A stretch of DNA of 42,529 bases. Source: Chryseobacterium gleum. GTDB lineage: Bacteria > Bacteroidota > Bacteroidia > Flavobacteriales_F > PHOS-HE28. The notes below the pieces were generated by a model. That model searched no databases. It had not been told where the DNA came from and saw only the letters and a program-made list of their open reading frames with translations. Of this stretch, positions 1-9,349 are shown piece after piece; the first letter of the stretch is position 1, and each line of letters begins with the position of its first letter. The translations under genes and the position numbers were made by a program. The DNA is taken from positions 1-42,529 of the forward strand of contig CAMCAZ010000031.1 in NCBI GenBank assembly GCA_945872795.1. The letters run 5' to 3'.

Positions 1-159
1 GAGAACGTGCGTGGCGATCCCAAGCACAACGACAGTTACCTGACCATGACCTTTACGTACAGCTACGTATTGCGCGGTCAGTCCAACTACTACCGCCAGC
101 GGTACAACTGGATACGCGGCACGAAGCGCGTGGGCCGCAAGTCACGGGCGAAATTCTGA
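1..159 (+). CDS. C-terminal fragment of a probable outer-membrane beta-barrel protein
   Basis: Only the last 52 codons are present; the gene begins before the window. The frame is open from base 1 to TGA at 157-159. The peptide alternates polar and aromatic residues in strand-like runs (SYLTMTFTYSYVLRG), then ends in a very basic tail rich in Arg, Lys and Tyr (SNYYRQRYNW, then KRVGRKSRAKF). An N-D-x-Y-L strand near the C-terminus is common in Bacteroidota outer-membrane barrel proteins such as the DUF6089 type, but the fragment is too short to fix a family. It converges on the polysaccharide locus and is separated from it by a strong terminator. Coding status is fairly secure; function is a guess. 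Confidence 0.55.
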   Translation, partial: ENVRGDPKHNDSYLTMTFTYSYVLRGQSNYYRQRYNWIRGTKRVGRKSRAKF

Positions 160-185
160 TCCGGTCGACCGGCACGATCGTTCAT

Positions 186-220
186 GAAGAAGGGTGGCCA
201 CAGGCCACCCTTCTTCGTTT
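186..220. terminator. Bidirectional intrinsic terminator between convergent genes
   Basis: A perfect 14-bp stem (186-199 pairs with 203-216) closes a 3-nt loop and is followed by GTTT on the plus strand, with the stem starting in GAAGAA so the minus-strand product also ends in a pyrimidine run. It lies between the stop at 159 and the stop of the minus-strand asparagine synthetase at 238, as expected for a shared terminator. Confidence 0.85.
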
Positions 221-237
221 CCACCTGCTCCGAAAGG

Positions 238-2114
<1,877 letters not shown>

Positions 2115-2115
<1 letters not shown>

Positions 2116-3038
2116 CAGGAAGCGCTGCCCCAGGCCTTCAGGATCTTCTCCAGGCCCTGTCGCAAGGGCAACGGCTCGCGGCCCAGCAACTCCCGCATGC
2201 GGCTGATATCGGGCATCCGCCGCGTCATGTCGCCTTCCTCCAAGGGCGCAAGGTGAACGATCTGGCTCCTACTGCCCGTTACGTCGATGATCACTTCCGC
2301 CAGTTCCTTGATGGTGATCTCCACATCGGAGCCGATGTTCACCACATCATTAATGACCTCGCCACGCCGGAACGCATTGAGGCAGGCTTCGGTGTTGTCG
2401 TCGATGTAGCAGAACGTGCGTGTCTGCAGGCCATCGCCAAAAAGGGTGATGTCCTCATGGGCCAGAGCCGCCCGGATGAACTTGGACACCACGAAATCGC
2501 GGCTCTGTTTAGGGCCGTAGGTATTGAAGAAGCGGAACACGGTGTAGGGTAGACCGTACTCCTTGTAATAACTGCGTAGGAAGGCCTCCCCGATGTTCTT
2601 CACAATGGCGTAAGGCAGCTTGCTGTTGAGCGGTGTGGTGCGTTCGTTCTGGGGGATCTCCACCGGCTCACCGTACACCTCACTGCTGCTGCTGAAAAGC
2701 ACCCGCTTCACGCCGGTGTTCTTCGAAAGGTCCAGCACATTGCGGATGCCGTCAATGTCGCGCAACACCATCACCGGATGGTCCGTGGTGCGCTTCACCC
2801 CCACCACGGCCGCATAATGGAATACGTGATCGAAGCGATGGGAATAGAACACGCCGCTGATGTCCTCGAAGCGGTTGACGTCACATTTGATGAACGTAAC
2901 GCCGTCGGGCACCTTGGACAGTTCACCGGTGAGGATATTGTCCACAACCACGACCTCGTTGGCAGGGTCGGCGGCCAATTTCTCCGCGACATCGCTCGCG
3001 ACGAATCCCGCGCCGCCGGTTATCAGTATCCGTCCCAT
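2115..3038 (-). CDS. NAD-dependent epimerase/dehydratase (UDP-sugar type)
   Basis: This 307-residue extended short-chain dehydrogenase has the NAD-binding Gly motif TGGAGFVAS at 7-15, a Ser run SSSSEVYGE at about 117-124, and the catalytic pair Tyr143 and Lys147 in YAIVK. RFFNTYGP and the later FCYIDD segment are typical of the UDP-glucose 4-epimerase / UDP-glucuronate decarboxylase / dTDP-glucose dehydratase group. The sequence resembles UDP-glucuronate decarboxylase-like proteins, but substrate cannot be fixed by reading. It would supply or modify a nucleotide sugar in the cytoplasm. It is first in a two-gene unit with the AsnB-like gene, coupled by TGATG, and has a TAGCTTTG promoter box 32 nt upstream of its ATG. 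Confidence 0.85.
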
Positions 3039-3069
3039 CAGCTACTTTGCCTTTTCACACTCGCCGAAG

Positions 3070-3077
3070 CAAAGCTA
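3070..3077 (-). promoter_or_regulatory. Bacteroidota -7 promoter box for the epimerase-asnB unit
   Basis: The minus strand reads TAGCTTTG, a full match to TAnnTTTG, 32 nt upstream of the epimerase ATG at 3038. No clear TTG at -33 spacing was seen, so the assignment rests on the -7 box and its position. Confidence 0.5.
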
Positions 3078-3154
3078 ATCGTTCGGTCGGGAGGATGAAT
3101 ACCCCACATGGTGAGGCGGTGCGGATAAACCAACCATGCACCGTGACAGGGCAC

Positions 3155-3166
3155 GATCGGCCGATC
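3155..3166. repeat. 12-bp perfect palindrome in the divergent intergenic region
   Basis: GATCGGCCGATC is a perfect 12-bp palindrome. Outside it CAC and, after one extra C, CGTG extend the pairing, so it could be a short stem or an operator. It lies in the 348-bp region 3039-3386 between the minus-strand epimerase and the plus-strand ligase/polymerase gene. That region otherwise holds two promoter boxes and no convincing gene. Confidence 0.4.
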
Positions 3167-3222
3167 CCGTGACCTGCGCCGCGATTAACGGCAGGATATG
3201 TCCGTTACACGTTCATACCGAA

Positions 3223-3230
3223 TAGATTTG
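3223..3230 (+). promoter_or_regulatory. Bacteroidota -7 promoter box upstream of the O-antigen ligase/polymerase gene
   Basis: TAGATTTG fully matches TAnnTTTG on the plus strand, 156 nt before the preferred ATG at 3387. No good -33 TTG was found. Because transcription would begin near 3235, an ATG at 3198 could not be used from this promoter, which supports a start at 3318 or 3387. Confidence 0.4.
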
Positions 3231-3386
3231 GGACGTCAACGATGCAACGAGCAAGGCTATACCGTAACCCCACACGTGGGCATCAGGCTGGAGGGGCGGA
3301 CCACCGCATGCGGATGCATGGTGGACCCATGGTCACAGGGGTACACCGGAACACCCTGGGCGAAATGCGCGCGCCGCACCTTCCAG

Positions 3387-4757
3387 ATGCTTGACTTCCT
3401 CCGCGACGAGCTCCAGTTCCTCCTCCTCATCCTGCTCTGGGTGGGGGTGGCAATCTACGGCGGACCCTTGCTGTTCGTTGTATTGCCGTTGTCGGTCTTC
3501 CTCATGCGCTCCAAGGAGCTATGGGCGGAAATGGTGTTCGGGTTCATCATCATCCTGGTGCTCTCCGACATGGAAAAAGATATGTTTCCAGGAATGCGGG
3601 TGATCAAGTCGGCGAAGAACACCTATCTGCTCTCCCTTGCCACCATACTTATCATTGATCAAAAGAAGTTCTTTCCCAGTTCCGGAATATTCACTATTTT
3701 CTTACCATTTTTCGCGTACAGCTTTTTTCCCATATTGTTCTCAAATAATATTTTTGTTTCAATTCAAAAGACATTATCCTATTCTTTGATGTATCTATTA
3801 ATTCCAAACTATATATTGTACAACTTCAGGATAAATGGTATTGATTTCATCAAAAATCTTGTTTGGTTTCTCACCACTATACTTTTTATTGGATTGGCTC
3901 TTTTCTATGGCAACGAATCCGGTTATGTTGGAGGTCGTTTCAGAGGGTTGTTCGGAAACCCCAATGCGCTGGGGATATTCTCCTTCTTGGTGATGATCAT
4001 CGCAACAACGGTCAACATCAATAACAGGTCCCTCTTCACCATTGGCCAGAAGATCCTCATCTACGCGGTGATCCTCCTCTGCATCGTGCTCACGGGATCG
4101 AGGACCTCGCTTGTCGCCACCGTGATCTTCCTGGTGTTCCAGCGTTTCTTCTCGCGCTCCCCCTTCCTGGCCTTCATCGCCCTGATTTCGGCCATCGGCA
4201 TCGGGGAGGCGGTCTCCTCCAATATCGAGGCCATTGTCAGCGCGTTGGGGCTTGAGGAGTACCTCAGGGTGGAGACACTCGAGGGGGGGAGTGGCCGCTA
4301 CTTTGCATGGCAGTTCGCATGGGGACACATCCAGGATTATTTCGTTTTCGGCGGTGGGTTCGCGAACGATGAGCACATTTTCGCAAAATGGCGCCTGTAC
4401 TTGGAGATGATGGGCCACCAGGGTGGAGCACACAGCACCTACCTGTCCATGTGGCTGAACGTGGGTATCGTGGGCCTGCTCATCTTCCTGCGCAGCCTGT
4501 TCCTGGTGTTCATCAAAGCGGCCAAGATCGCTCCTGTAAGCCTGGCCATCCTGTTCTCCGTGCTGTTCTCCATCACCTATGAATCATGGCTGGTGGGGTC
4601 CCTGAACCCCTTCACCATCCTGTTCATCATCATCATGACCTTGGTGACCGAACCGGAGATCGTGAACTGGCAGGAGCCGGCTGCAGCGGAAGACGCCCCC
4701 GGACCGGAACACGCAGACGGTGATATGCCACCCCAACCCTACGGAGCCACCAACTGA
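3387..4757 (+). CDS. O-antigen ligase / Wzy-like polymerase family membrane protein
   Basis: From ATG 3387 the product has 456 residues and consists of about ten or more hydrophobic segments starting at once (LQFLLLILLWVGVAIYGG). GLFGNPNALGIFSF in the middle and GAHSTYLSMWLNVGIVGLL near the C-terminus are hallmarks of the O-antigen ligase/polymerase (Wzy_C) superfamily; the loop His in GAHS is the expected functional residue. The frame is open upstream to 3198, but that leader is soluble and overlaps a promoter box; 3318 is an alternative start. Because the locus exports through Wzm/Wzt, a WaaL-type ligase role is as likely as polymerisation. Bases about 3640-3930 are conspicuously AT-rich (near 25-35% GC by eye) inside an otherwise GC-rich gene. 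The last 30 residues are acidic and Pro-rich. Confidence 0.8.
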   Translation: MLDFLRDELQFLLLILLWVGVAIYGGPLLFVVLPLSVFLMRSKELWAEMVFGFIIILVLSDMEKDMFPGMRVIKSAKNTYLLSLATILIIDQKKFFPSSGIFTIFLPFFAYSFFPILFSNNIFVSIQKTLSYSLMYLLIPNYILYNFRINGIDFIKNLVWFLTTILFIGLALFYGNESGYVGGRFRGLFGNPNALGIFSFLVMIIATTVNINNRSLFTIGQKILIYAVILLCIVLTGSRTSLVATVIFLVFQRFFSRSPFLAFIALISAIGIGEAVSSNIEAIVSALGLEEYLRVETLEGGSGRYFAWQFAWGHIQDYFVFGGGFANDEHIFAKWRLYLEMMGHQGGAHSTYLSMWLNVGIVGLLIFLRSLFLVFIKAAKIAPVSLAILFSVLFSITYESWLVGSLNPFTILFIIIMTLVTEPEIVNWQEPAAAEDAPGPEHADGDMPPQPYGATN

Positions 4758-4808
4758 TCGGTCGTGACACGGTGCCAACCATACCGCAACATGTGCACTG
4801 CCGCGATA

Positions 4809-4827
4809 AAGCATCCGGCTGATGCTT
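4809..4827 (+). terminator. Possible weak terminator hairpin after the ligase/polymerase gene
   Basis: A perfect 7-bp stem (4809-4815 with 4821-4827) encloses a 5-nt loop and ends in TTGTC. The T-run is short. It lies 51 nt after the stop at 4757 and before the methyltransferase start at 4882. Confidence 0.3.
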
Positions 4828-4881
4828 GTCACCGCATAGGATGACAACGAGGACCATGAACGCCCCACCCGACACTGCGCC

Positions 4882-5847
4882 ATGATGGACAACCTCCGCA
4901 CCAGGCTGACCTTTGCATACCGGTACCGCATCCAAAACATGCTGCGCAGACACTTGGTTCCGTTGCTGAACCGCCTGCCTTACGTGCGCGGATTGTACAG
5001 CGCGGTCAGGAACCTGCAGACAAACACCCGTTTTGAGCCGGGCCATTTCTACTCCACCATCATATCCGTGAAGGAGGTGGCCCAGCGCCAGCAGGAGCTC
5101 TGGCCTGAGCATGACAGGCCCCTGACGGGCATCAACCTGAACACGGATGCACAGGTGGCGCTTGTGGGGGAGCTGGAAGCCTACTACAACGAACTACCAT
5201 TCGCAGAGGCTCCGCAGGACCAGACCCGCTACCACTACGCGAACAACTACTTCGCCCACACGGATGCCATCCTGTTGTACGGGATCATCAGGCACTTCAG
5301 GCCGGCGCGCATCATCGAGGTGGGGTCGGGGTTCTCATCCTGCGTGATGCTGGATACCGACGAGCGCTTCAACAACAGCAGCATGTCACTGACCTGCATC
5401 GAGCCTCACCCTGAGCGACTCAGGAAATTGCTGCGGCCGCAGGACACCAACAGGTTGGCGCTGCTGGAGATGCAGGTGCAGGATGTACCCTTGAGCACCT
5501 TTGATGAGCTCGGCAAGGGGGATGTCCTGTTCATCGACAGCAGCCACGTGGTGAAGACAGGAAGTGATGTCCACCACCTGCTTTTCGAGGTATTGCCTCG
5601 GTTGAAGAGCGGCGTGCTCATCCACCTCCACGATATCTTCCATCCCTTCGAATACCCCAAGGATTGGGTGTTGGGCGGCTTCAACTGGAACGAGGACTAT
5701 TTCATCCGCGCCTTCCTGATGCATAACCAAGCTTACAGGATCAAGCTGTTCGCCAATTACCTGCACAAGGTGCATCCGTCGGTGTTCGCGAACATGCCGC
5801 TGTGCTACCGGAACCGCGGTGGAAGCCTGTGGCTGGAGAAGTGCTGA
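4882..5847 (+). CDS. Class I SAM-dependent methyltransferase
   Basis: The 321-residue protein has a basic, partly amphipathic N-terminal 45 residues followed by a Rossmann methyltransferase domain. SAM motif I is IIEVGSGFSS at 144-153; the acidic end of the second strand is in CIEPHPERL; DVLFIDSSHVVKTGSDV fits the fourth strand region of the Methyltransf_24 type, and LIHLHDIFHPFEYP carries a possible metal or acceptor His/Asp cluster. The family methylates small acceptors including sugars; a sugar O-methyltransferase for the surface glycan is inferred from position. The start may be either of two adjacent Met codons. It is on the plus strand and converges on the GT4 ending at 5867 with only 19 nt between. 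Confidence 0.75.
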   Translation: MMDNLRTRLTFAYRYRIQNMLRRHLVPLLNRLPYVRGLYSAVRNLQTNTRFEPGHFYSTIISVKEVAQRQQELWPEHDRPLTGINLNTDAQVALVGELEAYYNELPFAEAPQDQTRYHYANNYFAHTDAILLYGIIRHFRPARIIEVGSGFSSCVMLDTDERFNNSSMSLTCIEPHPERLRKLLRPQDTNRLALLEMQVQDVPLSTFDELGKGDVLFIDSSHVVKTGSDVHHLLFEVLPRLKSGVLIHLHDIFHPFEYPKDWVLGGFNWNEDYFIRAFLMHNQAYRIKLFANYLHKVHPSVFANMPLCYRNRGGSLWLEKC

Positions 5848-5860
5848 TCCACGGTGGATC
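5846..5860. terminator. Short palindrome at convergent gene ends
   Basis: GATCCAC, one base, then GTGGATC form a 15-nt odd palindrome overlapping the methyltransferase stop and lying just before the convergent GT4 stop at 5867. The loop is too small for a classical hairpin and there is no T-run, so a terminator role is only suggested by position. Confidence 0.25.
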
Positions 5861-5866
5861 GTAGGC

Positions 5867-6991
5867 TCAAACAGCCGTCGCGCGGAACAGGTTGATGAAG
5901 CCCTCTGTGACCACCGGCCATGTGAACCGTTCAAGCGCACGCAAGCGACCCGCTTCGCCCATCCGCATGCGCTCGGTGGCAGTGCGGTATTCCAGGGAGA
6001 GCAATGCCCGGTGAAGTTCGTCGGCGTCACCCGGTGGCAACAGGTAACCGTTGGCCTCATCCACCAGCTCAGCGGTGGCGCCCACATCACTGACGATGAT
6101 CGGCCGTGCGCGCACCATGGCCTCCAGCACTACGGTGGGCATGCCCTCGAAGCGGGTGGGAAGCACCAACACATCGCACGCACGATAGAGGGTATCGAGG
6201 CCCGTATCGTCCACGCGGCCCATCAATTCCACGTTGGCAGGCAAGCCCATCGCCCGGTAGTCGGCCAACAGCGGGCCATCGCCCACCAACTGGAAGCGGA
6301 AGTCGTCCGTGCGTCCCTCCTGCACCAACCGCCGGGCGACGGCCATCAGCACATCGATCCCCTTGTTGAACGCGAAGCGCCCCACGAACAAAACGCGCAG
6401 GGGGCGATGATCAGCCACCGGCAACGCCTTCGCATCCAACGCGTCCACCGCATTGGGGAGTACGACAACACGTGTCGTTGTTCCGCTAACGAGTCCCTCC
6501 AGGATGGTCGTGAGCTTCCCGCCCAGCGAGATCACGGCAGTGGATCGGCGCACCAGGTACCGCAGGACCAACCTGAACGGCAGCCCCAGCAACCGCTCCC
6601 TCCGCTCCAGCATCTGGAACATCTCCAGCCCGTGGGGATGGATGATGAGGCGGTCGCTGAAGGCGGCGATGTCCTGCCAAACGGTGAAGCCCTGTGCCAG
6701 GACCACATCAGGCCGGAGCCGCCGCAGTTCTGCCGCCACACGCCCGCTGTAGCGCCACAACTCACGCAGATAGAACCTGCTGGTATCGATGTCCGCGATG
6801 AAGACCTCTTCAATACCGAGCGCGGGCTCGAAGATCGGCGCCGTGTGCGGGTGTATGACCGTGAGCCGCACAGCGCCACTTCGCGCCAGGTGCTCTGCAA
6901 GAAGGCGCGAATGGCGCTGCATGCCACCCATGGCATGAGGGAACACACCATCGGTGCACAGCACCACATGGGGCCGTTCAGAACGCGACAT
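5867..6991 (-). CDS. Glycosyltransferase family 4
   Basis: From ATG 6991 the product has 374 residues with a GT-B fold. The N-terminal domain shows the Gly-rich acceptor-side loop MGGMQRHSRLLAEHL; the C-terminal domain has VGRFAFNKGIDVL (about 203-215), VGDGP, and the E-x7-E element FEGMPTVVLE (281-290), the retaining GT4 signature. It would add a sugar from a nucleotide donor to a lipid-linked glycan at the inner face of the cytoplasmic membrane. The frame is open to 7225, but the domain begins at MSRSERPH, so the shorter start is chosen. It overlaps the upstream epimerase by 14 nt (6978-6991), implying coupling. Donor and acceptor are unknown. Confidence 0.85.
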   Translation of the reverse strand: MSRSERPHVVLCTDGVFPHAMGGMQRHSRLLAEHLARSGAVRLTVIHPHTAPIFEPALGIEEVFIADIDTSRFYLRELWRYSGRVAAELRRLRPDVVLAQGFTVWQDIAAFSDRLIIHPHGLEMFQMLERRERLLGLPFRLVLRYLVRRSTAVISLGGKLTTILEGLVSGTTTRVVVLPNAVDALDAKALPVADHRPLRVLFVGRFAFNKGIDVLMAVARRLVQEGRTDDFRFQLVGDGPLLADYRAMGLPANVELMGRVDDTGLDTLYRACDVLVLPTRFEGMPTVVLEAMVRARPIIVSDVGATAELVDEANGYLLPPGDADELHRALLSLEYRTATERMRMGEAGRLRALERFTWPVVTEGFINLFRATAV

Positions 6992-7904
6992 CCTCGGTAA
7001 GCAGGGTGGCCACACCTTCATCGATGCTCCAGCGGGGCTCCCAACCCGTGACACGCTTGAGTTTGCCCACATCGGCCAGCAGGTGCATGCGCTCCACCTT
7101 GCGCACCCGCGCGGGGTCCACCACGATGTGCAAGGGCTCGCCCAGTTGCCGGGCGAACGCGTCCACGATCTCGCGCACGCTGTACTCGATACCCCGGCCG
7201 ATGTTGAAGACCTCCACCCCACCAAGCCCGGCGTTGAGCAATGCGGACATCGCCCTCCCCATATCCTCCGTGTGGATGAAGTCGCGCTTGGGGTCGAGGT
7301 TGCCCAGGTGCAGTGTACGCGCTCCGCTCCTCACCTGTTTCTGGATCTCCGGGATCAGGTGGGGGTTGGTCTCGTTGGGTCCGAACGCATTGAAGAAGCG
7401 GCCGATGATGACGGGGATGCCGGTGCGGTGGTGGAACTCACTGGCCAGCTTTTCCGTGGCCAGCTTGGTGATGCCGTAGATGTCCAATGGCCCCAGCGGA
7501 TGATCCTCATCGATAGATCCCTCAGCGATGGGGTACACCGCCGCGGTGCTGGCCACGAAGACCTGTGCAACGGAACCGGCTTGTTCGCACGCATCGAGCA
7601 CGTTGATGGTTCCGGTGATGTTGATGTCGGCCGCTTCCACCGGGTGCTGGTTGCAGTAGGGGATGAAGTGGATGGCGGCAAGATGGAGCACGCGCTCGGG
7701 CCGCACACGCTGCAACACGTCCATCACGGCGGTGCGATCGCGGATGTCCACACGATGAAAGTGAGCATCATCAACAGGCGCAAGCTCGCGTCGCCCGAAA
7801 CTGAGGTCGTCCACCACGAAGACCTCATGGCCCTGGCCCGATAGTTCACGGCACAAGGCCGAACCGATGAATCCGGCCCCGCCGGTGATGAGGACGCGCT
7901 GCAC
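6978..7904 (-). CDS. NAD-dependent epimerase/dehydratase (GalE-like)
   Basis: This 308-residue extended SDR has TGGAGFIGS at 7-15, the expected VDDLSFG second strand, a catalytic Thr/Ser region at 119-124 (STAAVY), and Tyr143/Lys147 in YGITK. RFFNAFGPNETNPHLIPE is typical of UDP-glucose 4-epimerase-type proteins. It likely interconverts or dehydrates a UDP-sugar. It heads a two-gene minus-strand unit with the GT4 that follows. The region 7905-8038 upstream is divergent with the plus-strand glycosyltransferase; no good TAnnTTTG box for this gene was seen there. The second epimerase at 2115-3038 has a different sequence, so they are probably not redundant. Confidence 0.85.
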   Translation of the reverse strand: MQRVLITGGAGFIGSALCRELSGQGHEVFVVDDLSFGRRELAPVDDAHFHRVDIRDRTAVMDVLQRVRPERVLHLAAIHFIPYCNQHPVEAADINITGTINVLDACEQAGSVAQVFVASTAAVYPIAEGSIDEDHPLGPLDIYGITKLATEKLASEFHHRTGIPVIIGRFFNAFGPNETNPHLIPEIQKQVRSGARTLHLGNLDPKRDFIHTEDMGRAMSALLNAGLGGVEVFNIGRGIEYSVREIVDAFARQLGEPLHIVVDPARVRKVERMHLLADVGKLKRVTGWEPRWSIDEGVATLLTEDVAF

Positions 7905-8019
7905 GATACTAAGAATAAGGCCACTAAACTACATGGTGACTTTCATCCATGTGGCATATCCATTGACATAATGCCAAGCCGATGGCAGGCGATGGGGTGT
8001 TCAATGCGCGTCTGGCCAC

Positions 8020-8027
8020 TATTTTCG
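8020..8027 (+). promoter_or_regulatory. Weak promoter-like -7 box before the plus-strand glycosyltransferase
   Basis: TATTTTCG differs from TAnnTTTG at one base and ends 11 nt before the preferred ATG at 8039, the short spacing seen at other promoters in the window. No -33 TTG was found. Confidence 0.25.
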
Positions 8028-8038
8028 CGGACCGACCG

Positions 8039-9316
8039 ATGGAAGCGCAGCACGTCCTGATCATCTGCCACACCTTTCCCCCAGCTCCTGGTGTGGGAGG
8101 AAGACGTTGGGCGAAGTTCGCCAAGGAGTTCGCCCGTCGCGGACATACGGTACATGTGATCTGCGCTGAACATGACCAACAGAAGGAAAGATCGCCATGG
8201 TCTTCGGACATTCTCTCTGAGAGAATAAAGACCTATCCACTACCGCGCAAATATCCTTCCGTGTTGAATCATTGGCCGCTCCAAAGCCTCCTGGAAAAGT
8301 TGGCCTATCGGTTCTGGCTGCGGATCCTTCCATTAGTCAGTAAGGGGAATTCACGGGACTCAACCGTATTCTGGAGTGGTCAGATCAACTCGATGGCTGG
8401 TCAACTCATTCGCGCTCACAATATCCGATTTGTTTTCGCCACCGGGGCTCCCTTCAGATTGCTTTACCATGCCGTGAATCTGAAAGATCACCACACTGGG
8501 CTGCACGTCGTATGTGACCTTCGGGATCCTTGGACCTGGTGGGACAATTATGGTCATGGCCTACTTTCAAAAAGCCGATTCGCAGAGGAGGGATCATTTG
8601 AGAGGACGGTGATCGAACGCAGTGATCGAATCATCAGCCCGAGCGCAAGTGTGCTTCAGCACCTGGCATCCGCCTACCCTGATCAAAGGGGTAAAATGGT
8701 TCGCATTCCCCACACCATCGATCCAGAAGAGTTGATGGTCGTGCGATCCCGCAATGAGGACCAGGGTTATCGGCTCATTTATGCAGGCACGTGGTATGGG
8801 GCTGAAGAAGCAGAGCGCTACTTCAGCGCAGTGATAGCTGCATTCAATGCCCTCAACGTGATGTCACCGGAACGATTCAAGCGTACGAGCTTCGACCTGT
8901 ATATCGCAGCGAACGATGCATCAAAAGCGCGTGAAATGACCCTTGAAGCAGGCCTGCAGGAACACATACGCTTCCACGCACCATTAACTCCAAAGGAGAT
9001 CGCGCACGAGCTTGTAAGGGCGGATGCGGCCCTGGTCTTCATACCATCGAAGAATAAGGATCTCATGGGCACGAAGTTCCACGAGCTTTTCCATCTCAAT
9101 GTCCCGGTCATTCACGTAGGTGAGCCGGGAGCCGTAGCGCGGACGATCGTTGAATACAGCATGGGCACCAGCGTGCCTGTCGATCAACTCAAAAAAGAGC
9201 TACCATTGATCGTTACCGGAACGCGACGACTGCCGGATTGTCCAACTTATGACACCCAGCAATACCTCTTGGAGCACGTCACGGAAGAGTTGCTCAACAC
9301 AACGATCGGTCGCTAA
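8039..9316 (+). CDS. Glycosyltransferase, GT4-like (GT-B fold)
   Basis: From ATG 8039 the product has 425 residues. The N-terminus LIICHTFPPAPGVGGRRW, with HTVHVICAE following, is the usual beta-strand and Gly loop of GT4-like proteins. CDLRDPWTWWDNYG in the middle and a C-terminal half with VRIPHTIDPEE, LIYAGTWYGAEE and a weaker E/D-rich donor region (PSKNKDLMGTKFHELFHLNVPVIHVG) fit a GT-B enzyme acting at the inner membrane face. The canonical E-x7-E is not clear. The frame is open to 7982, but a promoter-like box at 8020 and the domain boundary favour 8039. It is the only plus-strand gene inside a long minus-strand run and is somewhat less GC-rich than its neighbours, suggesting separate acquisition. 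Confidence 0.75.
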   Translation: MEAQHVLIICHTFPPAPGVGGRRWAKFAKEFARRGHTVHVICAEHDQQKERSPWSSDILSERIKTYPLPRKYPSVLNHWPLQSLLEKLAYRFWLRILPLVSKGNSRDSTVFWSGQINSMAGQLIRAHNIRFVFATGAPFRLLYHAVNLKDHHTGLHVVCDLRDPWTWWDNYGHGLLSKSRFAEEGSFERTVIERSDRIISPSASVLQHLASAYPDQRGKMVRIPHTIDPEELMVVRSRNEDQGYRLIYAGTWYGAEEAERYFSAVIAAFNALNVMSPERFKRTSFDLYIAANDASKAREMTLEAGLQEHIRFHAPLTPKEIAHELVRADAALVFIPSKNKDLMGTKFHELFHLNVPVIHVGEPGAVARTIVEYSMGTSVPVDQLKKELPLIVTGTRRLPDCPTYDTQQYLLEHVTEELLNTTIGR

Positions 9317-9349
9317 GCGATCAATTGAGTGAACGTGGTCTTACGCATC

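Noticed and set aside
3198-3386. N-terminal extension of the ligase/polymerase protein from ATG 3198
   Set aside because: The extension is soluble, Cys/Arg-rich and overlaps a TAGATTTG promoter box; membrane spans start only after ATG 3387.
5819-7000. 393-codon plus-strand open frame opposite a GT4
   Set aside because: It mirrors the GT4 gene, has His/Gln/Arg-rich composition typical of a shadow frame in GC-rich DNA, and shows no domain signal.
7905-8038. Sigma-70-like promoter (TTGACATAAT) in the divergent region
   Set aside because: The TTGACA and TAAT parts are adjacent instead of about 17 nt apart, and this lineage uses a different promoter pattern.
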